A stretch of 64,000 nt of DNA, taken from the NCBI RefSeq assembly GCF_020880815.1, contig NZ_JAJITD010000008.1, positions 124,001 to 188,000 of the forward strand, read 5' to 3'. The notes beneath the pieces are model-generated. The model saw only the letters and a list, made by a program, of their open reading frames with translations, did not search any database and was not told the DNA's origin. The number at the start of each line of letters is the position of its first letter. Within the stretch, counting starts at the first letter, position 1. The position numbers and the translations under genes were made by a program. Below, one piece after another: positions 41,590-50,741 of the stretch. Source of the DNA: Paraburkholderia sejongensis. GTDB lineage: Bacteria; Pseudomonadota; Gammaproteobacteria; Burkholderiales; Burkholderiaceae.

Positions 41590-44253
41590 ATGCGGGCGGT
41601 ATGGAGCGGGTTTGCGCTGGGGGTGTTCTGGCTGCAGCAGCAGGCGGTGTTGCCTGAGGCGGGCGACTGGTGGGTGTTGGTGCTGACGGGCGGCGCGGGG
41701 GCCGGTGTTGCGGTGTGGGGCTTGCGCGGGTGGTCAGCCAGTGGCTCCGCGCCCGCGCGCCGCCACCGGCTGACCGCCCGCGCGCGGCGCGGCGCCGGCT
41801 GGCTGGCGCTCTGCTGCGCGGCAGCTTGCATCGGCTTCGGCTATGCGGCACTGCGTGCGCAGGCGCGGCTCGCGGTGAACCTGCCGCCCGGGTGGGAAGG
41901 GCGCGACATCGAGGTCACCGGCAGCATCAAGGGCTTGCCCTCGCGCGACGCGAACGGCGCGCGCTTTCTGTTCGCGGTCGACTCGAACGACGCGCGGCTC
42001 GCCGCATTTCCGCCGGTGATCCGGTTGTCGTGGATCGCCGGCGATGCGCCGCCGCCAGCGCTCGAACCTGGCGAGCGCTGGCGGCTGCCGGTGCGGCTCA
42101 AGCGCCCGCACGGCAACGCGAACTTCGGCGTGCGCGATGCCGAAGCGAGTCTGCTCGCGCGCAACGTACGGGCGACGGGCTATGTGAGCGCGCCGCAGCG
42201 CGCGAGGCGGCTCGCCGGCCGCGAGCAGGGCGTTGCGGTGCTGATCGACCGCTGGCGTGCCGCGTTGCGCGCGCGGATCGACAGCGTGCTCGCCGATGCG
42301 CCGCAGCGCGGCATTGTCATTGCGTTGGCGATCGGTGCGCAGGACGACATCAGCGATGCCGACTGGCAGCTGCTGCGCGCCACCGGCACCAGTCATCTGG
42401 TGGCGATCTCGGGGCTGCATATCGGTATCGTCGCGGGACTGACCGGGTGGCTTGCCGCCGCGCTGTGGCGACGCTCGGGCTGGCTCGGCCGCAACTGGCC
42501 GCTGCGGTTGCCGGCGCAACTCGTCGGCGTGACGGCCGGCGCGCTGTTCGCGGTGCTGCACGCGGCGCTCGCCGGCTTCAATGTACCGGCGCAGCGCGCG
42601 CTGTGGATGGCGATGCTTGCCGCGCTGGCGTTCGTCGGCGGGCGGCAGCTCGCGCGCTCGACCGTGTTCGCGTGGGCGCTCGGCCTCGTGCTGCTGGTCG
42701 ATCCGTGGGCGGTCGTGTCGGCCGGATTCTGGCTGTCGTTCTGCGCGGTCGGTGCGATTCTGTACGCGCTGTCGGGGCGGCCGCGCATGGCCGTGACGGA
42801 GCAGGCCGAGGCGGCTTCCGATCAGCCGCGGCGCGAGCGGGACGACGACCGGCAGCGGCAGGGCGGTCGGCGCGGCGAGCAGCACAAGGCGGCGCCGCCG
42901 CGTTGCCTGGCGCTGCGCGGCGCAGCGCTTCGGCATCTGCGCACGCTGTGCGAACGGCTGCGCAGCGCCGCGTACGTGCAGTTCGCGGTGACCATCGCGC
43001 TCGCGCCGCTGACCGTTTACTGGTTCTCGCAGATTCCGCTCGTCGGGCCGCTCGCGAACGCGTTCGCGATTCCTTGGGTGAGCGTGCTGGTCACGCCCGC
43101 CGTGCTTCTGGGTGTCGCGCTGCCCGCGCCACTCGACGGCTTTACATGGCACGCCGCGCACGCACTTCTCGAGTGGCTGATGGCGGGCTTGCAGCTGCTG
43201 ACGGGGCCGCGCTGGGCCGTCTGGTGGCTACCGCAACCGTCCGCGTGGGCGCTCGCGGCGGCGGCGCTCGGCGTGCTCTGGTGTCTCGCGCCGCGCGGCT
43301 GGCCGCTGCGCTGGGCCGCGCCGCTGACGTGGCTGCCGCTGCTGCTTCCCGGGGCGGACGGCGCGCCGGCTGTGCCGTCCGGCGGGTTTCGCGTGACCGC
43401 GCTCGACGTCGGCCAGGGCACCGCAGTACTGGTGCAGACCGCCCATCACGCGTTGCTGTTCGACGCCGGGCCAGGTCCCGAATCGAGCCACGCGGGCGAA
43501 CGGGTGGTCGTGCCGTTCCTGCGCGCGCATGGGGTGACGACGCTCGATACGCTGATCGTCAGTCACTCCGATTCCGATCACTCGGGCGGCGTGCCGGCGG
43601 TATTCGACGCGATCGACGTGCGGCAGATGGTGGCCGCGCTCGCGGTAGATCATCCGCTGTGGTCGGTCGCCCGACAGCACGGCGCGCAGACCGCGCCGTG
43701 CGCGGCCGGGCAGCGCTGGCAGTGGGATGGGGTCGAATTCGCGATGCTGTGGCCGGACCCGGGGCCGCTGTCCGGCAAGCCGAACGAGCATTGCTGCGTG
43801 CTCAGCGTGCGCACGTCGGCGGCCGCCGCGAGTGGCCCGCCAACGCCCCAATCACTGAAGCCGCCGCGGCCCGGCAACGAGCCGGCGCGCTTCGCCGCGC
43901 TGCTGAGCGCCGACCTCGAAGCGTCCGCCGAACGGGTGCTGCTCGCACGCGATCCCGCCGCATTGCGCGCGCAACTGCTGATCGTGCCGCATCATGGCAG
44001 CCGGACCTCGTCGACCGAACCGTTCCTCGACTCTATCGATCCGTCCATCGCGGTATTTCAGGTAGGCTTCGGAAATCGCTTTCATCACCCGCATGCGGGC
44101 GTCTATGCGCGTTACGTCGCGCGCGGCATCGAGCTGGCGCGCAGCGATCAGCACGGCGCGGTGCGGGTCGACGTGGACCCGCGCGGCGAGGGGCCGGCAT
44201 TGACGCTCGAGCGCTATCGCGAGACGCAGCGGCGCTATTGGATGGACCGCTGA
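41590..44253 (+). CDS. comEC: DNA internalisation channel ComEC/Rec2
   Basis: An 887-residue inner-membrane protein for uptake of transforming DNA. It has N-terminal helices, a DUF4131/OB-like region, and the Competence domain with GTSHLVAISGLHIGIVAGL near 266. A multi-helix core follows. The C-terminal metallo-beta-lactamase-like domain starts near 606 (LDVGQGTAVLV) and has SHSDSDHSGG near 657 and VPHHGSRTSST near 799. Between helices there is a hydrophilic Arg/Gln/Asp-rich insert (about 405-440). No other competence gene is in the window, so transformability cannot be judged. Confidence 0.93.
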   Translation: MRAVWSGFALGVFWLQQQAVLPEAGDWWVLVLTGGAGAGVAVWGLRGWSASGSAPARRHRLTARARRGAGWLALCCAAACIGFGYAALRAQARLAVNLPPGWEGRDIEVTGSIKGLPSRDANGARFLFAVDSNDARLAAFPPVIRLSWIAGDAPPPALEPGERWRLPVRLKRPHGNANFGVRDAEASLLARNVRATGYVSAPQRARRLAGREQGVAVLIDRWRAALRARIDSVLADAPQRGIVIALAIGAQDDISDADWQLLRATGTSHLVAISGLHIGIVAGLTGWLAAALWRRSGWLGRNWPLRLPAQLVGVTAGALFAVLHAALAGFNVPAQRALWMAMLAALAFVGGRQLARSTVFAWALGLVLLVDPWAVVSAGFWLSFCAVGAILYALSGRPRMAVTEQAEAASDQPRRERDDDRQRQGGRRGEQHKAAPPRCLALRGAALRHLRTLCERLRSAAYVQFAVTIALAPLTVYWFSQIPLVGPLANAFAIPWVSVLVTPAVLLGVALPAPLDGFTWHAAHALLEWLMAGLQLLTGPRWAVWWLPQPSAWALAAAALGVLWCLAPRGWPLRWAAPLTWLPLLLPGADGAPAVPSGGFRVTALDVGQGTAVLVQTAHHALLFDAGPGPESSHAGERVVVPFLRAHGVTTLDTLIVSHSDSDHSGGVPAVFDAIDVRQMVAALAVDHPLWSVARQHGAQTAPCAAGQRWQWDGVEFAMLWPDPGPLSGKPNEHCCVLSVRTSAAAASGPPTPQSLKPPRPGNEPARFAALLSADLEASAERVLLARDPAALRAQLLIVPHHGSRTSSTEPFLDSIDPSIAVFQVGFGNRFHHPHAGVYARYVARGIELARSDQHGAVRVDVDPRGEGPALTLERYRETQRRYWMDR

Positions 44254-44424
44254 GCGCGGAGTGGACGGAAGCACGCATGGCGGGGAACCGCGCAAACAAA
44301 CGCCGGCGCGCGGGCGGCGGTCCCGGCACAGCGAACCCGCGCGGTGCGGACCCTGCGCTGCGGACCGCCACGCGCGGAAAAGCACGAAGAAAACACAACG
44401 AGAACACCACGGAGATAGCCGCAG

Positions 44425-45228
44425 TTGAAAAACATCATCCATTTCTCGCATGCGAACGGCTTTCCGGCCTCGACTTACCGGACCATCTTCGCCGAGCTCT
44501 CCGACGACTACGAGCTGCGTTCGATCGAGCGCATCGGCCACGACCCGCGCTTTCCGGTCACCCAGGACTGGCCGCATCTGGTCGAACAACTGCTCGACGA
44601 CATCGCCCGCACGTACGAGCAGCCGGTGTGGCTGGTCGGCCATTCGCTCGGCGGCTATCTGTCAATGATGGCGGCGCTGAAAAAGCCGCAGTGGGTGAGG
44701 GGCGTGGTGATGCTCGACTCGCCGGTGATCGCCGGCTGGCGCAGCAGCATGCTGCGGGTCTCGCAATGGACCGGGCTCGACGAGCGACTCTCGCCGGCCG
44801 CCGCGACGCGCAACCGCCGCACCCACTGGACGAGCCGCGACGAAGCGTGGCGTCATTTCCACTCGAAGCCCGCGTTCGCGCGCTGGGACGAACGGATGCT
44901 GTCCGACTACATCGACTTCGGTATTCCGCAAAGCTCGCCCGACGGCAGCCGCGCGCTCGCGTTCGACCGCCGCACCGAATACCAGATCTACCGGACGCTG
45001 CCGCATACGCTCGGCGCGCGGCTCGCGCGCGGCGCGCCGGTGCCGGTCGGTTTCATCGCCGGCACGCGCTCGAAGGAAATCCGTCAGGCCGGACTCGACG
45101 CGACTCGCCGCGCTACCGGCGGCCACATCGAGTGGATCGAGGGCAGCCACCTGTATCCGATGGAAAAGCCGCTCGAAACCGCGCGCGCGGTGCAACGGAT
45201 GTTGCGCGAACTGGAGCGGGGCGCCTGA
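44425..45228 (+). CDS. Alpha/beta hydrolase
   Basis: A 267-residue serine hydrolase. The nucleophile elbow GHSLGG places Ser at residue 74. HANG near 9-12 replaces the more usual HGG/HGW oxyanion turn. A late His occurs in EGSHLYPMEKP near 239. The start codon is TTG 44425, supported by CGGAG upstream and the sequence MKNIIHFSHANGF. It sits between comEC and the pyrG operon. The substrate is unknown. Confidence 0.85.
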   Translation: MKNIIHFSHANGFPASTYRTIFAELSDDYELRSIERIGHDPRFPVTQDWPHLVEQLLDDIARTYEQPVWLVGHSLGGYLSMMAALKKPQWVRGVVMLDSPVIAGWRSSMLRVSQWTGLDERLSPAAATRNRRTHWTSRDEAWRHFHSKPAFARWDERMLSDYIDFGIPQSSPDGSRALAFDRRTEYQIYRTLPHTLGARLARGAPVPVGFIAGTRSKEIRQAGLDATRRATGGHIEWIEGSHLYPMEKPLETARAVQRMLRELERGA

Positions 45229-45364
45229 CGGCGCGGCGCGGCTCGCCGCGCTGCTTATCGCTATTTCGATTCGCTATTTCGACTCGCGACGGCCGATGCC
45301 GCGCGAGGTGGATCGACGCGTGCGGGTCGGTCGTTTTTTGCTGGGTCGGGCCCTTGCTTTACGG

Positions 45365-45370
45365 TATAAT
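45365..45370 (+). promoter_or_regulatory. -10 element of the pyrG operon
   Basis: A perfect TATAAT, 25 bp before the pyrG ATG; the -35 region is weak. It gives a leader of about 20 nt beginning in CCGTTTTTCCC-like sequence. Pyrimidine-run initiation control (as in Gram-positive pyrG) is not claimed. Confidence 0.55.
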
Positions 45371-45395
45371 CCGTTTTTCCCGCGAGCATCCAGCG

Positions 45396-47069
45396 ATGAC
45401 CAAATATGTTTTCGTCACCGGCGGCGTAGTATCTTCCCTCGGCAAGGGTATTGCCGCCGCTTCCCTCGCCGCGATCCTCGAATCGCGCGGTCTTAAAGTC
45501 ACCCTCCTCAAGCTCGATCCGTACATCAACGTCGACCCCGGCACGATGAGCCCGTTCCAACACGGCGAAGTGTTCGTGACGGAAGACGGAGCGGAAACCG
45601 ACCTCGACCTCGGCCACTATGAGCGCTTCATCAGCACGAAGATGCGCAAGGCCAACAACTTCACCACGGGCCAGATTTACGAATCGGTGATCCGCAAGGA
45701 ACGCCGCGGCGATTATCTCGGCAAGACGGTGCAGGTGATCCCGCACATCACGAACGAAATCCAGGCATTCGTCGAACGGGGCGCGGCTTCCGCGACCTGC
45801 GGCGAGCCGGATGTCGCGATCGTCGAAGTGGGCGGCACGGTCGGCGACATCGAATCGCTGCCGTTCCTCGAGGCCGCGCGTCAGATGAGCCTGCGCCTGG
45901 GCCGCAACAGCGCGTGCTTCGTGCACCTGACGCTGGTGCCCTGGGTCGCCACGGCCGGCGAGCTGAAGACCAAGCCGACCCAGCACAGCGTGCAGAAGCT
46001 GCGCGAAATCGGTATTTCGCCGCACGTGCTGCTGTGCCGTGCCGATCGCCGCATTCCGGACGACGAGCGCGCGAAGATCTCGCTGTTCTCGAACGTGCCC
46101 GAAGACGCGGTCATTTCGGTGTGGGACGCGGACAGCATCTACAAGATTCCGCAGATGCTGCACGACCAGGGTCTTGACGCGATCATCTGCGATGAGCTGA
46201 AGCTCACGCCGAAGCCCGCCGATCTGTCGATGTGGTCCGACCTCGTCGAAAAGCTGCAGAACCCGAAGAACGAAGTGACGATCGGCATGGTCGGCAAGTA
46301 TGTCGATCTGACCGAGTCGTACAAGTCGCTGATCGAAGCGCTGCGCCATGCGTCGATGCATACGTCGACGCGCGTGAACATCGAGTACATCGACTCCGAA
46401 GAGATCGAAACGCAAGGCGTCGAAAGCCTTCGTCATCTCGACGCGGTGCTGGTGCCGGGCGGCTTCGGCCGGCGCGGTACCGAAGGCAAGATCGCGGCGA
46501 TCCGCTATGCGCGTGAAGCGAAGGTGCCATACCTCGGCATCTGTCTCGGCATGCAGCTCGCGGTGATCGAATTCGCGCGCGACGTGGTCGGCCTGAAGGA
46601 CGCGAACAGCACCGAGTTCGATCAGGACACGAAGAACCGCGTGGTCGCGCTGATCACCGAGTGGTACGACCGCGAAGGCCGCGTCGAGAAGCGCACCGAA
46701 GAGTCGGACCTGGGCGGCACGATGCGCCTCGGCTCGCAGCGCTGCCCGATCAAGCCGGGCACGCTCGCCGAAGAGATTTACGGCAAGGACGTGAACGAGC
46801 GCCATCGTCACCGTTATGAAGTCAATAACCGTTTCGTGCCCCAGCTCGAAGGCGGCGGCCTCATCATTAGCGCCCGTACCCCGAGCGAGGATCTGCCGGA
46901 AATGATGGAATTGCCGCGCAGCATGCATCCGTGGTTCGTCGGCGTGCAGTTCCACCCGGAATTCACGTCGACTCCGCGTGACGGTCACCCGCTGTTCAAG
47001 TCGTTCGTCGAAGCGGCGCTTGCGCATCAGCAGTCGCGCGCAGTCAATGAGGTCCAGGAGAAAGCATGA
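45396..47069 (+). CDS. pyrG: CTP synthase
   Basis: A 557-residue enzyme converting UTP to CTP with glutamine. The N-terminal amidoligase domain starts MTKYVFVTGGVVSSLGKGIAAAS, with the P-loop at 15-21 and the Mg site in DPYINVDPGTMSP. The C-terminal class I glutamine amidotransferase domain has nucleophile Cys383 in GICLGMQ and the catalytic His-x-Glu in VQFHPEFTS. The stop codon overlaps the kdsA ATG (ATGA). The same reading frame happens to be open for 3.7 kb upstream through comEC; that part is not coding. Confidence 0.97.
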   Translation: MTKYVFVTGGVVSSLGKGIAAASLAAILESRGLKVTLLKLDPYINVDPGTMSPFQHGEVFVTEDGAETDLDLGHYERFISTKMRKANNFTTGQIYESVIRKERRGDYLGKTVQVIPHITNEIQAFVERGAASATCGEPDVAIVEVGGTVGDIESLPFLEAARQMSLRLGRNSACFVHLTLVPWVATAGELKTKPTQHSVQKLREIGISPHVLLCRADRRIPDDERAKISLFSNVPEDAVISVWDADSIYKIPQMLHDQGLDAIICDELKLTPKPADLSMWSDLVEKLQNPKNEVTIGMVGKYVDLTESYKSLIEALRHASMHTSTRVNIEYIDSEEIETQGVESLRHLDAVLVPGGFGRRGTEGKIAAIRYAREAKVPYLGICLGMQLAVIEFARDVVGLKDANSTEFDQDTKNRVVALITEWYDREGRVEKRTEESDLGGTMRLGSQRCPIKPGTLAEEIYGKDVNERHRHRYEVNNRFVPQLEGGGLIISARTPSEDLPEMMELPRSMHPWFVGVQFHPEFTSTPRDGHPLFKSFVEAALAHQQSRAVNEVQEKA

Positions 47070-47920
47070 AACTGGGCGATTTCGAAATCGGGCTCGACAA
47101 GCCGTTTTTCCTGATCGCCGGTACCTGTGTCGTCGAATCCGAACAGATGACGATCGACACGGCCGGCCGCCTGAAGGAAATCTGCGCGAAGCTGAACATT
47201 CCGTTCATCTACAAATCGTCGTACGACAAGGCCAACCGCAGCAGCGGCAAGTCGTTCCGCGGTCTGGGTATGGACGAAGGCCTGCGTATCCTGTCGGAAG
47301 TGAAGCGCCAGCTCGGCTTGCCGGTGCTGACCGACGTGCATGCCGAGCACGAGATCGAGCAGGTCGCGTCGGTGGTCGACGTGCTGCAAACGCCCGCGTT
47401 CCTGTGCCGTCAGACCGACTTCATTCACGCGTGTGCGCGTTCGGGCAAGCCGGTCAATATCAAGAAAGGCCAGTTTCTCGCGCCGCACGACATGAAGAAT
47501 GTGATCGACAAGGCGCGCGACGCCGCGCGTGAAGCGGGTCTGTCGGAAGACCGCTTCATGGCGTGCGAGCGCGGTGTGTCGTTCGGCTATAACAACCTCG
47601 TGTCGGACATGCGCTCGCTCGCGATCATGCGCGAAACCAATGCGCCGGTCGTGTTCGACGCGACGCACTCGGTGCAGCTGCCGGGCGGCCAGGGCACGAG
47701 CTCGGGCGGCCAGCGCGAATTCGTCCCGGTGCTCGCGCGCGCCGCGGTTGCGGTCGGGGTGGCGGGTCTGTTCATGGAAACCCATCCGGATCCGTCGCAG
47801 GCAAAGTCGGACGGCCCCAACGCGGTGCCGCTCAATCGCATGGCCGAGCTGCTCGAAACGCTGGTCACGCTCGACCAGGCCGTCAAGCGCGGCCCGTTCC
47901 TCGAGAGCAACTTCAACTGA
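47066..47920 (+). CDS. kdsA: 3-deoxy-D-manno-octulosonate 8-phosphate synthase
   Basis: A 284-residue synthase condensing phosphoenolpyruvate with arabinose 5-phosphate for the KDO of lipopolysaccharide. Seen directly: CVVESEQM near 22-29, KSSYDKANRSS near 50-60, GQFLAPHDM near 135, and DATHSVQLPGG near 197-207. The metal-site Cys of metal-dependent KdsA is not at the N-terminal motif position used by E. coli (Asn in KANR), so it is probably the metal-independent class. It is translationally coupled to pyrG. Confidence 0.96.
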   Translation: MKLGDFEIGLDKPFFLIAGTCVVESEQMTIDTAGRLKEICAKLNIPFIYKSSYDKANRSSGKSFRGLGMDEGLRILSEVKRQLGLPVLTDVHAEHEIEQVASVVDVLQTPAFLCRQTDFIHACARSGKPVNIKKGQFLAPHDMKNVIDKARDAAREAGLSEDRFMACERGVSFGYNNLVSDMRSLAIMRETNAPVVFDATHSVQLPGGQGTSSGGQREFVPVLARAAVAVGVAGLFMETHPDPSQAKSDGPNAVPLNRMAELLETLVTLDQAVKRGPFLESNFN

Positions 47921-48086
47921 TTCAGGCGAGCGCCGCGTGTCACGATTTCCTTCGATAATCGGCTCGCGGCGTTTTCGCATAATGGTCGTCGAACGTATCG
48001 GCGCGCGGGTTGTCTGTCGGGGAGACCGGCAAGTGCGCGATACCGTGTCACAGTAAAGAATTCAACGTCATTTCCTTGAGGAAACC

Positions 48087-49370
48087 ATGAGTGCTATCGT
48101 AGACATCATCGGTCGAGAGATTCTCGATTCGCGAGGCAACCCCACCGTCGAATGCGACGTGCTGCTGGAGTCGGGCACGATGGGCCGCGCCGCGGTACCG
48201 TCGGGCGCATCGACCGGTTCGCGCGAAGCGATCGAACTGCGCGACGGCGAAGCCGGCCGTTACGGCGGCAAGGGCGTGCTGAAGGCCGTCGAGCATATCA
48301 ACACGGAAATCTCCGAAGCGATCATGGGTCTCGACGCTTCCGAACAGGCCTTCCTCGACAAGACCCTGCTCGAGCTCGACGGCACCGACAACAAGTCGCG
48401 TCTCGGCGCGAACGCGATGCTCGCCGTGTCGATGGCCGTCGCGAAGGCCGCTGCTGAAGAAGCCGGCCTGCCGCTGTATCGCTACTTCGGCGGTTCAGGC
48501 GCAATGCAACTGCCGGTGCCGATGATGAACATCGTCAACGGCGGCGCGCACGCGAACAACAGCCTGGACATCCAGGAATTCATGATCGTTCCGGTCAGCC
48601 AGCCGACCTTCCGCGAAGCGCTGCGCTGCGGCGCCGAAGTGTTCCATGCGCTGAAGAAGATTCTGTCGGATCGCGGCATGAGCACCGCGGTGGGCGACGA
48701 AGGCGGCTTCGCGCCGAACTTCGGCAGCAACGAAGAGTGTCTGTCCACTATCCTGCAAGCTATCGAAAAAGCAGGCTACCGCGCCGGTGAAGACGTGCTG
48801 CTCGCGCTCGACTGCGCGGCCAGCGAGTTCTACCACGACGGCAAGTACCAGCTCGCGGGCGAAGGCCTGCAACTGTCGTCGACGGAATTCGCGGACTACC
48901 TTGCGAACCTCGCCGACAAGTTCCCGATCGTGTCGATCGAAGACGGCATGCACGAAGGCGACTGGGAAGGCTGGAAGGTCCTGACCGACAAGCTCGGCAA
49001 GAAGGTTCAGCTGGTCGGCGACGACCTGTTCGTGACCAACACGCGCATCCTGAAGGAAGGCATCGAGAAGGGCATCGCGAACTCGATCCTGATCAAGATC
49101 AACCAGATCGGCACGCTGACGGAAACCTTCGCGGCGATCGAAATGGCCAAGCGCGCCGGCTACACGGCGGTGATTTCGCACCGCTCGGGCGAAACCGAAG
49201 ACTCCACCATTGCGGACATCGCGGTTGGCCTGAACGCCGGTCAGATCAAGACCGGTTCGCTGTCGCGTTCGGACCGCATCTCGAAGTACAACCAGCTGCT
49301 GCGCATCGAAGAAGATCTCGGCGATATCGCCAGCTATCCGGGCAAGTCGGCGTTCTACAATCTGCGCTAA
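48087..49370 (+). CDS. eno: Enolase
   Basis: A 427-residue glycolytic enzyme interconverting 2-phosphoglycerate and phosphoenolpyruvate, also an RNA-degradosome partner in some bacteria. It has REILDSRGNPTVE at 10-22, SGASTGSREA near 40, the metal Asp/Glu in SIEDGMHEGDW near 287, and catalytic Lys in ILIKINQIGTL near 338, then SHRSGETED. Its substrate phosphoenolpyruvate product feeds the preceding kdsA step. TTGAGGA precedes the ATG. Confidence 0.97.
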   Translation: MSAIVDIIGREILDSRGNPTVECDVLLESGTMGRAAVPSGASTGSREAIELRDGEAGRYGGKGVLKAVEHINTEISEAIMGLDASEQAFLDKTLLELDGTDNKSRLGANAMLAVSMAVAKAAAEEAGLPLYRYFGGSGAMQLPVPMMNIVNGGAHANNSLDIQEFMIVPVSQPTFREALRCGAEVFHALKKILSDRGMSTAVGDEGGFAPNFGSNEECLSTILQAIEKAGYRAGEDVLLALDCAASEFYHDGKYQLAGEGLQLSSTEFADYLANLADKFPIVSIEDGMHEGDWEGWKVLTDKLGKKVQLVGDDLFVTNTRILKEGIEKGIANSILIKINQIGTLTETFAAIEMAKRAGYTAVISHRSGETEDSTIADIAVGLNAGQIKTGSLSRSDRISKYNQLLRIEEDLGDIASYPGKSAFYNLR

Positions 49371-49432
49371 GTTCTCAGCCAGTTTGTTCACGCGATTCGA
49401 TGAGCCGGTTTTCCTTCGTTTCTGATTGACCT

Positions 49433-49461
49433 CGCCGCCCTGCGTATAGCGCAGGGCGGCG
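49433..49461 (+). terminator. Hairpin between eno and ftsB
   Basis: A perfect 12-bp stem, CGCCGCCCTGCG/CGCAGGGCGGCG, with a 5-nt loop is followed by a weak T-rich stretch (GTATTTATT). It may attenuate read-through into ftsB. Confidence 0.5.
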
Positions 49462-49482
49462 CGTATTTATTGTGCTTACTTC

Positions 49483-49917
49483 ATGCGGCTTGTCACTGCT
49501 GTACTGATTGTTCTGCTGGCGCTGATCCAGTACCCGCTCTGGTGGGGGCACGGCGGCTGGCTGCGCGTGCATGAGTTGCAGCAGCAGCTCGCGCAGCAAA
49601 TGCAGAAGAACGCCGACTCGAAGCTGCGCAACGAGCGCATTCAGGGCGAAGTGCAGGATTTGCAGAACGGCACGGCCGCGGTCGAAGAGCGGGCGCGCTA
49701 CGAAATGGGCATGGTCAAAGACGGCGAAGTGTTCGTGCAGTTCGTGTCGCCGAATCAGCCGTTGCCGGTGCCGAGTGGTCCGTCGGCGAATACGTCGACG
49801 CGTGGCGAGATGTCGGCTGCGCCGCTGCACGTGGTGCCCAATCCGGAGTCGCGCGCGAAACCGGATCGCCGGCATGGCGGCAAGGCGGCGGCGAAGGATA
49901 AAAAGCCGGCGCACTGA
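49483..49917 (+). CDS. ftsB: Cell division protein FtsB
   Basis: A 144-residue bitopic divisome protein. A very short cytoplasmic start precedes a transmembrane helix (about 3-19, VTAVLIVLLALIQYPLW). The Gly-containing GHGGW turn is followed by a coiled coil (about 28-70) and the EERARYEMGMVKDGE motif of the DivIC/FtsB family. E. coli FtsB is 103 residues; here an additional 45-residue Pro/Ser and then Lys/Arg-rich tail follows. The eno-ftsB neighbourhood is typical of beta-proteobacteria. Confidence 0.92.
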   Translation: MRLVTAVLIVLLALIQYPLWWGHGGWLRVHELQQQLAQQMQKNADSKLRNERIQGEVQDLQNGTAAVEERARYEMGMVKDGEVFVQFVSPNQPLPVPSGPSANTSTRGEMSAAPLHVVPNPESRAKPDRRHGGKAAAKDKKPAH

Positions 49918-49971
49918 TGTGAAGGCGGCTCACTGTGTCGCCGGGCCTGGTCTGGTGCTGGCAGAAGACAT

Positions 49972-50012
49972 AAAAAAAAAGCGCGGTTCATTTGAGCCGC
50001 GCTTTTTCTTTT
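49972..50012 (+). terminator. Bidirectional terminator after ftsB
   Basis: AAAGCGCGGTTCA/TGAGCCGCGCTTT stem flanked by an A-run and a T-run, between convergent genes. Confidence 0.88.
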
Positions 50013-50067
50013 GGGGCAGAGCCGGCGAGGCGCTTGTCACTGCCCGCGGCGGTGTCACCATTCCCGT

Positions 50068-50457
50068 TCACCAACCCCAGTATGGCCCGAAGCCGACGCC
50101 AATACCGGTCCCCCAGCCGCGTCCCCAGCCACCGGTCGAGAAACCGCCCGTGAACGTAATGGGCGGCGGCGCCGAGTACTGCCGCGACCAGGCGCGCGCG
50201 GCGGCGTCCGCGGCCATCGTCTGATCCTGCTCGAACAGCACCTGACGGTCGATCGCCTCATAGCGCGCGCGATCTTCTGGGAAGAGCGGCTGGCCGTGGC
50301 TGACCGCCTCCGCCTGATCGGGCGGCAAACGGCTCAGGATCGGCGACGGACCCGGTGGATCGATCGTACAGCCGGTCATCAGTGCGGTGCCCCCCGCGAC
50401 GAGGGCCAGCACCGCGAGCGAGCGCAGCGGGCGCAGCGACGAAAGAGAGTGCTTCAT
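50068..50457 (-). CDS. Small putative lipoprotein
   Basis: 129 residues of unknown function. The signal peptide ends in the lipobox LMTGC (Cys30), followed by Thr. The mature part has a short charged helix (PEDRARYEAIDRQVLFEQDQTMAADAA) and a C-terminus rich in Gly, Trp and aromatic residues (GGFSTGGWGRGWGTGIGVG). No known domain was recognised. It is expected in the outer membrane. Confidence 0.75.
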   Translation of the reverse strand: MKHSLSSLRPLRSLAVLALVAGGTALMTGCTIDPPGPSPILSRLPPDQAEAVSHGQPLFPEDRARYEAIDRQVLFEQDQTMAADAAARAWSRQYSAPPPITFTGGFSTGGWGRGWGTGIGVGFGPYWGW

Positions 50458-50619
50458 GGTCGAATCTCCATCGGTTCGATGCCTGAGATTACCTGAGCGG
50501 CGTCTGGGACACCCGTATCGGGTGCATCGTTGATGATTTTACGCAAGGAGCGGTGAGCATCGTGTGGAGACAACGCCGATGAAAATCCCCAAAAGCATCG
50601 CCGAAAAGCACCCCCAAAA

Positions 50620-50664
50620 GCACCGCGCCGCCCGAGCCATAACAAGGCAACGGGCGGCGCGGTG
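50620..50664 (-). terminator. Hairpin after hslO
   Basis: A perfect 14-bp stem, CACCGCGCCGCCCG/CGGGCGGCGCGGTG, is followed on the minus strand by CTTTTGGGGG and further CTTTT blocks. It is a likely terminator despite the broken T-run. Confidence 0.6.
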
Positions 50665-50741
50665 AGGATAATCGTCAGCAAGCGCGGGTCAGTGGGCGGT
50701 GGTGAAGCCGCTCCCGGCGACCGTGAGCAAGATCAAGCGCA

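Noticed and set aside
45261..47027. 588-codon minus-strand frame opposite pyrG
   Set aside because: Antisense shadow of CTP synthase, with no conserved motif.
41670..47069. A single 1799-codon open frame
   Set aside because: Only its last 557 codons are a real gene (pyrG). The rest is an out-of-frame reading of comEC and the hydrolase gene, open because stop codons are rare in G+C-rich shadow frames.
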